A stretch of 64,000 nucleotides of DNA from Hirudo medicinalis. Taxonomy: Eukaryota > Annelida > Clitellata > Hirudinida > Hirudinidae. Below, one piece after another: positions 43,301 to 55,300 of the stretch (positions are counted from its first letter, which is position 1; each line of letters starts with the position of its first letter). Below the pieces are notes generated by a model, which saw only the letters and a program-made list of their open reading frames with translations, did no database searches and was not told the DNA's origin. The position numbers were made by a program, and so were the translations under genes. The stretch covers positions 143,803-207,802 of the forward strand of contig MPNW01000064.1 of the NCBI GenBank assembly GCA_011800805.1, given 5' to 3'.

Positions 43301-46300
43301 NNNNNNNNNNNNNNNNNNNNNNNNNNNNNNNNNNNNNNNNNNNNNNNNNNNNNNNNNNNNNNNNNNNNNNNNNNNNNNNNNNNNNNNNNNNNNNNNNNNN
43401 NNNNNNNNNNNNNNNNNNNNNNNNNNNNNNNNNNNNNNNNNNNNNNNNNNNNNNNNNNNNNNNNNNNNNNNNNNNNNNNNNNNNNNNNNNNNNNNNNNNN
43501 NNNNNNNNNNNNNNNNNNNNNNNNNNNNNNNNNNNNNNNNNNNNNNNNNNNNNNNNNNNNNNNNNNNNNNNNNNNNNNNNNNNNNNNNNNNNNNNNNNNN
43601 NNNNNNNNNAAAGGAGCCTGCTTCCTTTGTGGGTCCTTGCTCCACCTGAAGAAGGATTGTCCACAGAACGACTGCCACAACAAAAGAGGTCCAACAAGAC
43701 AACCTAGGATTAAGAAGATTGAAGGTGACCTCAAGGATAATCGGAGGTACACGGAAGTCAGCTTTGGTGAGACCAAAGTTAGGATGCAGTTCGATTCTGG
43801 TGCAGATGTCACAGTAATCAACTGAGAGGCCTGGGAACAGATAGGTTCACAGACTCTTGAGAAAACGACAACATCACTGGGTGCTGCAAACGGAACTCCG
43901 ATTGAAGTCCTGGGTCAATTTGATGTTCAGTTCACCTGCGGAGGACATTCAGGCCATGGTCGCTGCTATGTGACTGAAATAAAGAACAGCTGCTGGGCAT
44001 CGAGTGAACGAACCAACTTCCACCTCTTCAGAAGGCCTTTAATATCCGACAGATAAAAAAAAAAACAAACTACAAATATAGATTTAGTGACAAAGTTTTT
44101 TCATACTTAAAACAGTGCAAGTGTATAACTGAGAAAGCTGTCTCCTCCAAATGGCGAGCTTATTTTAAGAAAACACGTTTAAATGAAAATATTGAGCCGG
44201 TATACTGTAAGCATTTTATTGAAATAGTTCATTTAGACAAATTTTGGTTCTTTTGCCAATTTTGATATTCTGAGGAAAGTTCGTTGTGTGACCTATAGAT
44301 ATTGACCAATCCTGGTCATATTTGGCCTGAATTATTTTATTTATATTGGAACTCATCTGGGAAGTCAGATAATGAACTTTTAATGATTTGAAAATAATGG
44401 CCACCCTAATTTGTAAGAATAGTTATCTATAAGAAAGTGTAACCTGAGCTTCTTCATCCTCTATAGCACTTATATATTTGTCCAAAGCAATATTTTTCTT
44501 TTCAGTCAATAAGACCAGGATCCTTTGCTCATGAAGTTCTGCTAGTTGCTTCTTTTCCATCTCAGCCTCAAGTTCTTCTGCTTCGTATGTCTTTTGAAAC
44601 CTCTGCAAATGATTTTTAAAATCTTTAAATACGTATAAAAATTTTAATTAAAAAATGTCAAATATTAAAAATCAATCTTAGCCTGCTAAAATAACATGCA
44701 ACAAAAATGCTACCAAAAATTCAAATGAGCAATTCACTAGTTAATTTAAAATAAAATTTAACTAAATCATTAGCACATTGACTACTACTAATTTTATTTA
44801 AGGAACCCTAAAACCTGGCACCTACATTCGTGACCTCTTTGTTCAATTTTTCACTTGCCTTTGGATCAATAGATTTCAACTCTTGCACTCTTTGCCTGGC
44901 AATTCCCCAATCTTTCATCATCTGTACCATGGATAATTAACATTATGTTAAAAAGCAGCTAAGTCATAAAAAGTCAGGAAACCTTAGCAATCTTTTCATG
45001 ATGTGTCTTCTCCATGTCTCCTTTAGCTTTATTGTACGACTCATGTTCATTCCATTTTTTGGATTTCACAAAATTGTCCCCTTTTAAATAATCATTAAGG
45101 GGCCCTTCCATTCCAATACTTATTTCCTGATTTTTGTTTTCTTTATGACTAATAATAGTCGAAGCAACTTTGGAAGATATGGGAGCTGTTGAAAGACAAA
45201 TTGCATTTATCAACTAAGACACGTAAAAGTGAACAGGTTATTATGGCTGGTAACAGCTGACACTAATATCGATATTTAGATTAAGTTTCAAAATTTATCT
45301 GATTTTATTTTAAAATATGTAATGAAATGTTTTGACTTTGCTGCGGTACTTATTAAGCCGTGAGTAATAATATACCTGCTAACATTGTTGATTATTTGTG
45401 CTAATAATGGGGAAAGAATCTTTCAATAAATAATTAATAATGCCAATAAATGAATTGCCATCAGAGTTATAGTTGCCTAGCGACTGTGTCCCAACATGCC
45501 TTAAAATGGTAAATCTTCATGTTGATTGAGCACCCCCTAAATATCAAAATATCATCCAAAACACCTAAAAATTTGCACAAATATTGCTCTCCATAAAATG
45601 AACAAAATTAAAACCTTTGCAACATAGAATCTAAAAATATTTGGACCACTGATATACATTCACACCACACAAAATAGATAGAAAGTACCCATATTTTTAA
45701 CATACCTCATTTACTGTGTTGTGAAAATTACTTGAATTTTTAGTAAGTTATATAAATAGTGCTTCAAAAGTTACTTATTAAATTTGATGAAATACTATTT
45801 TCAAAGTTATTAAAAAATCTCAGTAATGTATTTTTGTGGTGCAAAAAAAACTAGAAAGGAAAGGTTCCAGTCTTCAAAGAATTCAAATAATTAGAAATAA
45901 CATTTATGTACTCTTTGAGTTCCTCAACAATCCTTGACCTTGAATAATTGGCTTTCTTGAAGGCTTCAATCTTCCCCTCTCATTTTCAGATAATGCTTTA
46001 CCTCTACCCATCACTAAACTCCCATCACTCAACTATCATCAATAAACTAAAAAGGAAAATTCCTTGAATGTATCATGTTTATACATCATAGAAACCCACT
46101 TTGAAGTATATTTGGATCTCATTAAATTAATTTTATGGTTCATATGCAAATTCCTTTCTATCTAATTTGGATGGCCCAAAAACACATTTTCACATATTTT
46201 TATAATTTATTAGTTTTAATTATTCCAGGAGGTCCAAATTTTACAATTTTTGTATATGGTAAAGTGACAAAATGTCAAAATTTGAATAAATTCCATTGTT

Positions 46301-49300
46301 TTTATGTAAGAATTTTGCATAAAATATGCACTTTCTATCTATGTTGGACTGACTGCATATATACATATTTCTAATATATATTTCTGGTGGCAAAGGGATG
46401 GATGCATCTGTCACTCCATCGTTCCATACAGGTGGTTCTCATCTGTTCTGACTAAATGATCAAACAGGGATGAGGCTGGTCTTCCATCTTTGGTTGCATA
46501 GATCTCACCAACTTGTTACAGCCAGTCGATAAACCCAACATTTCTATACAGACATTTTAAATTAAATTAATGTTGGGGCAATTTGTCCATTTAATTGGAA
46601 CATTTTATTTTATAATATTTTAAACTGACCCAGTTTTGGCTACTCAGGCAAACTAATTCACACTCCTCAACGAGCAATGATATGATGAGTTTACGTTGTT
46701 TGGAATGGTCACTTTTATTTTTGGGTTTTGCCAAAATAATCTGATCTATTTTTTCAATTCAGTAAGTTTTTTGAGTCTTTATAAATGTTCAAACAGAATT
46801 CCCACAACTTATTTATTTTCTAATGCACTTTTATTATATTTTCCTAAAATTGTGACATTTGTTCTATGACATCTATTTGATTTCACCATTTTATTGTATT
46901 TTATTTTATTATATAGTTGTACAGAGCATTGTATTTATACATCGTTTATAGTTCATATTTAAATTTTGATAAAAACTATAAAGGCCCTGAAGATGGTGTT
47001 TACTCCAAAACTGGCCAGTAAGCTCCATCAAAATAATAAATTCAAAAATAGAGCTCAAAGTGATTCATTTTAACGATGAGTGGATCAGTGATGATTTTAA
47101 GAAAGTAACTCAAAAGATCAAAAGATGAATGACAAGCAGAATGAAAATGTTTTCAATGGAGCTTGTTTAAACGAAAAATAATTCCTGGTTATCTCAAAAA
47201 AAAACCTGCTTATATGGATATTTGATACAGGGAAAAGCCATATATTTCAAGAACAGATTTTTCTGTAATATAATTTGACCCTAAATTACAAACCTGTGAA
47301 ACGTCATTAAAAGCATGCCTGAAATGGTTCCAAAACTTGCTAATAAGAACTTTTTTTAATTTAAAAAATGCAATTTTATAAAAAAAATTTGCATTAAAAA
47401 GTAACATTGGATTTTTGCTTATGCTAGATTTCAAACCTCCTGTTTTGCACATGTCTAGGTGACTTTTGATCGATTTTCAGTAGGTTGTTATCTATGGATT
47501 CTCAGACAAGAGTGATTGCCATTGAAGAAGAAAACTGAGGTAATTTCTAATTATGAAATAACTAAATCTATCTCAAAACTTACCAAATACTTCAAAGTTA
47601 GACATCATCAGATATCCAAACATCATCACAAGGAAAGAAGAGTTAAAAAAAAAAGTAAGAAAAAATGGAGGAAGTCAAAGCAAACGAGTGAAAGACAGGC
47701 TATGACAGTCTAGCAAAGTTAATGACAAAGTGATGTTTGAATAGATCTGCTTACCTCACTCCAAGAATCTACCAGTAACAGGTCCATTGCTGAAAGAGAG
47801 CTAATGTTTGCAAATGGGGGCTCTTGAACAGTCTTTTACAACTCAAGCACCCAGCATGGATGTGGCAGCAATTAAGAACGCCTTGCGGGACGTCCAAAAA
47901 GAAAGAATAGAGAAGGCTAGATGTTGAAAAAATGTCATCGTTTCTGGACTGCCATCGCAACTCACTGTTGAAGATGACAAGCTTGTACAGAATTTCATCG
48001 AGTAGAATCTCACCATGAAGCCTGACATCATCAATGTCCGTCACTTTGGGAAAGACCCTGCCAATACCAGGCTCTGTCTCATTCTTGCGAGACATTTGCG
48101 AGGCGGTAAATGACTTTCCTCATCTCGCATTCTCAGACTGAACTCTGATGTTATCGTAAGGAAAGTGTTTATGAACCATGATTTGACTCCTAGAGAGGCT
48201 GAGGTGACCTATCAGAGAAGGTGTGAGAGGAGACTAAGGACTGTCCAAAGTGGTTCAGTGAAGTCGTCCTCAATTCAAGCTCAGGCCGGCACTCAGCCCT
48301 TTCGGAAATGAACCAGGGTTTGGGCTTTCACAAACATTAGAAGTTTAATTAACAAACTTGAAAAACTATCTTTATTTTTGAAAACTCACAATCTAGAGGT
48401 TTTCGGTTTAGTTGAAACTTGGTTGAACAATGTACCTGATGGCTTATTTCTCTCAAAGGAGTATCAGGCTTTCCGTTGACAGAGATTCTCGTGGTGAAGG
48501 TGTGGCCTTACTTATTAATAAAAAAAGTCTGAGTTATGCAAATTCCCATACCACTGGAATGCAAACCCATTGAAATAGTCTGTGTTGACATTTTTACAAA
48601 CTGTCTGCAGAGTTATTATATATTATAGACCCACTGGTTCCAACTCTAATTCCATAGATCATGCCAATAAAAGTTCTCATTGTCTAAAGTATTTAAGCAG
48701 AAATTCTGACATAGTTTATATTATGGGGGATTTTAATCTTCCAGGTATCAATTGGTGAGATTATTCCAACCTCAACAACAAGATACTATAACGTGTTTAT
48801 CAACTTCCTCAACTTAATGGGGTTTCATCAATTTGTCCAACTACCAACTCGACAAGCAAACATCCTTAACCTGCTCTTCTCCAACGATGCATGTTTCATA
48901 TCAGACATCAAGATCATGCCACCTATCTGTCAGAGTGACCACAACACCATAATCTTCAAAGCAAATCTTCCAAACCAATCACAGTCTATGGCCACAGCTC
49001 TAGACGTTTAACCCAATCAGCTTATGAAAATCTCTACTTTTGTGAAATCAGCTGGAATTACCTGTTTCAATACTGCTTTTCTGTTGACGACTGCTGGAGA
49101 ATTTTTATAAATATTGTGCATCGATAGGATTGCTCCCGAACATGACCAGCCCATCACTACCACTGGAACGACCAAGCCCTCCCACCCTAACTTCATTTTA
49201 AAGGCTCAGAGAATGAAACTCCTAGCCTTCCGTAAATGGCATTCAAATGGGAGGATTGAGGACAAAATTCTCTTCAAGAAGTTTTCCAAAATCTCAAAAA

Positions 49301-52300
49301 GGTCATTAAAGATCACTACAGATTACGGGAGAGTAGGCTTGCATCATCTGGAGATTTTGGACATTTCTATCGCTTCATCAACAGAAAGCTTTCAATACAC
49401 AACCCAATACAGGAATTAGAAAAGCAAGATGATACTTTCACTTCAGACCCAGATGAAATGGCTAATATTTTTAACACCTACTTGCAATGTATTCACAATC
49501 AACGATGGCTCAGTTCATATCGTATCTCCACGTACCAATAAGAAAATCATGCAAATAACTTTTACCCCGGATCGTACTTACCAAACACTCCGTAGTCTCA
49601 GGCCTTCCCTCTCGTATGGTCCTGACGGAATAACAAATAACCTCCTCAGAAATTGTGCTGCTGGTCTCTGCTTGCCACTCTGTCACATCTTCAATTTTTC
49701 CTTCAATATGCATGAACTACCCCATGATTGGAGATCTGCTCATGTAACCCATATACATAAAAAAGGTGCCACTTCTGACCCCAGTAACTACCGACCGATA
49801 TTGCTCACATCCTCTTGCTGTCGAGCAATGGAGCGGATGATTAACAAAGACATCTTGAATTACTTGCAAGCAAACAGTCTTATATCACCTGAACAACATG
49901 GCTTTCTAAACTCCGGATCAACATGCACAAATGACTGGTCAATGTCAATGCACCAGGGCACCGACATCATATACTTTGACTTCAAGAAGGCATTCGATTC
50001 AGTGTCTCATCAAAAGCTGCTGATCAAGCTTCAAGCTTAAGGCATCTCAAACGACCTGCTTTCATGGTTTATCAAACTCTACTCAAAATCATTTCCTCAG
50101 AACTCTTCCTTATAGACTGCAATCAACAGGCTAGTGCTATGGAGCAACAAATGACAATTATGGCTAGCTCCTGAAAAATGCATTCAAATCTCCATCAAGA
50201 TGTCACACATTAAAACTCCACCAAGCAATTACACAATTGCCTCACAAACCCTACCTTTATCAGACAATATCTGTGATCTAGGAGTCCTCATAGACAATGC
50301 ACTCACCTACAAAGCTCACATTAATACCATTGTTCACAAAGCATTTGTGAGATTGAGACTACTCCTTAAATGCTTTTGTACAAGAGACAAAAATATTCTA
50401 ACCATAGCATATTGCACCTATCCTCAAACATTGTTCCCCAATCTGGAGCCAATATAGCTTTGCAGCTCGTATTGAAAATCGAACATGCCCAAAAACTTTT
50501 TCACGGGGCCATCCCTGGTTTCAGAGCACTGCCTTAATGCAGCAGATTACAACTACTAAGGCTTGAAACCCTTGAACATCGAAGCCTTGTCAATGACCTG
50601 TGCCTCTGCATCAAAATGTTTAACGGTCTTGTTCAATGCAGAATTCCGGAATTCCCTTCGTTTCTTGCCTCTAGAACTCGTGGTCATCCCCTTCGTTTAT
50701 GCCAAGAGAAATGTCCCATGGAGTCATCAAACCCTAGAACTCTCTACCCCTCAATATCATTAACTCCACAACATTATCTCATTTCAAATCCTGCCTTTCA
50801 CTCATTGACCTCAATAATAATCCTCTTAATTAAGTGATTGCTTAACTTTGTTACTCTGTATTGTTGCACTCTGTTCTCACAGGCACCTGTAATCATTACA
50901 CAAATTTGTAAGATGACTCTGAAATTTGTTTTGACAAAATAAATAAATAATTTCTTGTATTTTTATAAATATTAATTTTATATTTATCAAATGATTATTT
51001 TGCAGACATAATTTATGCATGCGATTTATTGTATTTAATAGCTTACACCTGTCAACCTGTGAAGTGCCATGTTGTGTGAATGGTAGTGAAAATTTTGGTA
51101 CTGATTTTGATATATCCATCGAGCATTTTAGTAAGTTTTAAATTTTATTCTATTATTTTATTTTACATTTTGCCCTTGCTTGTATCAGTTTAAACACATT
51201 TACATGATGTTGTTAGCACAGGGGTTCCGACTATGTGAAAGCTGAAACTGGCCAATCAGCCCTGACTAATAAAGTTTTGTTTCAAAGTTTATAATGTCTG
51301 GTGAACAACTTTGTCTTAAAAGATGAAGACCATTTGTAGGTGCTTCTAAAGCTAGTGAAGCTTGAAACGATGCATGTAGATAAATTTGTGACACAAAAAG
51401 CAGAAAGTGAAGCATTCTACTTTCTTCAGATGGCTTTAACTTAAATTATTTTCTGAACATCCACATTTTTTAACAGTAGAGAATGTATGCCATCCAATGA
51501 GCATGGTGTACTGCACCAGGAGCTTGAAAGTGAACTCCAAGAGAGGCAGTTCCCCAAGAAATATTATGACAAGTTCCAGGAACTCTTTATAATCATCTCA
51601 TGGTTGACAATTTGGAGATTCTGCATTAAAAACTGCAAAGTGTGCTCTTTAATGGAGTCAATTTCTCTTATATCATATGCTATACTATGATTAATCTGAG
51701 ACTACTATTCTCTGAAACCTTTGAAGATTGTTATTTCAGATCCATTAGTAGCTATAGCATTTGTAAATTTCAGAGCAGTAAAATTTTCTCCAAAATTATT
51801 TCCATCATGTGATGATGACAAGAAAAATGAAAGAAGACTTTGCTTTCAATCAAAACACATGCTCCATTGAGATGGCTTGTATTACTTGCTTTTGTCAAAG
51901 CATAAACCCTTTATCTTTTGAGAAAGACTCCATTCATTTGGGCAGGCTTAACCAGCATTAGCTTGGGCTTGGCCTGATGGGACCATCAGTCAGCTTTGGT
52001 ACACCAAGCAAGCGATCGACGGTATATCCCATGACTACTATAGGTAATCGGTCAACTACTTCTCGAGAAGTAAGGTCAGGAAGCAATTAAAGAATTAAAG
52101 GTGATGAAATAAGCACAAACAAAGCAACTATAGCATGCTATGTAACAATATGGACTTATAAATATATTTAGAAGTTCAAGGTGACATGAAGCAAAATAAA
52201 GTCAAGAAACTGAAATATATCAAAACTTCAACAACCTTGTGCCACACCTAAATCATCTCCGATTCACATAAAAATTGACTCAAATTTCTACTAACTATGT

Positions 52301-55300
52301 GGTATTCAAGTGACAGATTTTAATCGATAAAATTTTAATATTTATTCTTTTGCATGGATTGGTGGGCCACCCTAACACATATTTATTCAAACATGCTCTA
52401 AGCCCATTTTCTATTTGTCTCTATTACTCGACATGCAAAGCTTCAAATGCAGTTCCATATTCAATTTTGAAATTTGAAACTCGGGTTCAACTTAAAAACA
52501 ACTTTAAAATATATATATTTTATTATTTAAACAAGTTTGGTTAAAGTAAGCTTGCCACTTTGAGGAGATCGCTTTTTCAACAATCTGCTTGCACTATTTT
52601 AGGTACATAAAAAAAAACAAATTTATAGTTGTAGTTTTATTAGCCGACTGATCAGTTTCGGCCTCTAGTGCCATAACCTGGCTAGTATGAAAATACAAAA
52701 GCTTAAAAGTGAGTTAAATGAATATTTAAAAGTGAAAATAGAATTTGTATACAAATGTCAAATATTTGATTAAACAAATACATAAATACTGACAAATTAA
52801 ACTAATATATCACAACATAAAAGATATATGTTGAGCAATTCCAAAATGTAACTTTTTTCCCCCATTGAAAAAGCAATCCCCTCAATGTGTCAAGCTTACT
52901 TTAACAAAACTTTTTTAAATGAAAATATTGAGCCACTATATTTTATTACAAGTAACTTTTAAAAAAATGTTTAATTTAAACAACACAAACCCATTTTCTA
53001 CTTTTCATCTTTTCTATCTTTTCAGTTACTTTCTTGAAATCATCCACTCAATGTTTAAATCATCACACTGATATATACATTTTTTAAGGTAACCAGGAAC
53101 CATCTTTATTCATATATCTTTATTCACCCATTATCTATTTATTCATTTATTTTATTTATACATATATAAAATAGCAATAAATTGAAATATTTCCAAGAGT
53201 TTTCAAGATCAATGCTATTATTACCATTCATGCCAGTTGGAGTAGGTGATGGTACCATATCAAGCTTTGTAACAGCAGGGCAGCAAACAAATTCAACCCC
53301 CTGGAATCTATCAACTTCGCATGGTTGGAGTACTGAGAAACTATTTTGAATCAGTCCTCTATTCTGACAGTTTCTAGCAGAGGATTTGCTCCATTCACCC
53401 AATGTGACACAAAATTTGGAATCATGGATATGATCAAAGATGCAGCCTTCAGGTACTAAAAGTGCCTCACTCTGGAAGGGTCCAGCTAATTAAAGAGATT
53501 AAGACAAATTTCCATTATGGTTCATTTAAAACATATGGCTAATTTAATTAAATTACTGTAGAGCTTCAATTATCTTAACTATTTCTTAACTCAAACTATT
53601 TTAACTAATATTATTATTATTAATAAAATATTAAAGAAAATTTGCAATAAACACAATAATATTTGTAGCAAAATTTGAACCAGTACAATTATCATTTAAA
53701 GGATTTCTCCAGAGTTTCATACTGCATTACCAATTGTCAAATGCAACATAAAATCCTTCTGCCTTAATACATTTTTGAAAACTCAAATGAAGGCAATTAC
53801 TGACAATTTTGATTGTCATGTTGGGGCAAATAGGATCACACTTCCCTGGACATCAAAGGATTTGAGAAAAATGAGTATGGTTTCCTTCCATTGTGATTGG
53901 ACTGTGAAAACATTATCACAAACAATATCAATGTGGAAGTTCCCTTTACATATGATGTTTATCTTCTTCAATTGATTCACAATCAGGCTGTGTTGTCTTA
54001 CTTTATTATTTAGATTGAGCACATATCCATTTGTGTTATATCACTGTTAAAAACTAAAAACTGAGACATCTCCCCTTTATGTAACTTGATATTTCTTTAT
54101 CAAAACATCTTTTTTGCATACCTTTCATGAAAAATGCATAATTTAAAACTGTATGTCTCTTTTTTGTTGCTTATTGTTACTTTCTTTCAGGAGTGTATCA
54201 CAGGTTGGACAACTCTTTACTTGTGTAAATAAATAAAATAAATCTAAAAAACATTCATGTTTTTCAAATTCTGTCCTTTCTGTCAAATTCTCACTATGTA
54301 CATTTGACCTATGTAGACCTTTAAATTTTCTCATCAACATTTAATTGTCCTAGTCTTGGGTGAAATTTCTCTACTCTTGAACAGTTTCTGCCACCTGAAA
54401 AATGTTGAGGGCCTCAAAGGCTTGGATAATCAATGCTCTACCATAATTAGTAAATACATTTAAAAGTACTTCACAATTCTAGTAAATACATTTGACAGCA
54501 CAACCAAATCCCATAAAATGATAATAAGAATGAGAATAAATACTTGCTAAGGAAAAAAAGCTATTGGAACCGTATTTCTACAAGATTGTTTAAAAGCATA
54601 TCTGCTTTGACCTTGCTTTTTTTAATCTTTCAGTAGGTTCCAGTGGTAGCTCCCAACAATGACATCATGAAATACATGTTGCTATTTAGGTCCATTATGG
54701 AAGGGCATCACAAATTCTCAAAAATAAAATGCCAACAAGTTAAAAGTCATATTACTGCTTAGACAAGGAATGAATACAAAACACATCAACTGAGCAAATG
54801 ATAATCCAGGATTTCAAGAAGGTGACCTCTCCAGATTGATAGATAGTGTCAAGGTGATGAGATCAATTAGGAACCAAGCTTCTTAATTAAATATTTTGAG
54901 TTGTAGCTTGGTAGAATAAGAACCAAGTGGTAGTTTGCCAATGGATGAGATGAAGGAACTAAGAGAGTAGGAAGCACTGAGTCTACAACTAATGGAATGA
55001 ATGGATGCATGGGTACAAGTTGGCAAATAGCATTGATATCAACCCCACCCATGAGGTTATCAAAACATTTCAGGACCAAAATGTCTGGAAAGGGAAGAGT
55101 GCCTCTGCTGATTCTCCAATTTTAATAAATAAATGTATCCAGTTTTCCAAGTGAGAGGCAAGAATAAGGATGAAGTCTTTGTAAATGCATTTAGCAAACT
55201 CTTACAAAATTTGATTTTTCTCCGATGACAAACTCAGCAAAACAAGCATGATTATTTAATTAAAACAATTAAAACTTGTTGTAGGAAGCTTCTTACACTT

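Noticed and set aside
42853..43825. Frames of 220-300 codons spanning the gap at 43043
   Set aside because: Mostly N. Real coding evidence is limited to the flanking zinc knuckle and protease segments.
45186..53224. A Kunitz inhibitor exon between the APP E1 and E2 exons
   Set aside because: I found no frame with the six-cysteine Kunitz pattern; exon 4 (ends phase 1) joins exon 5 directly in phase.
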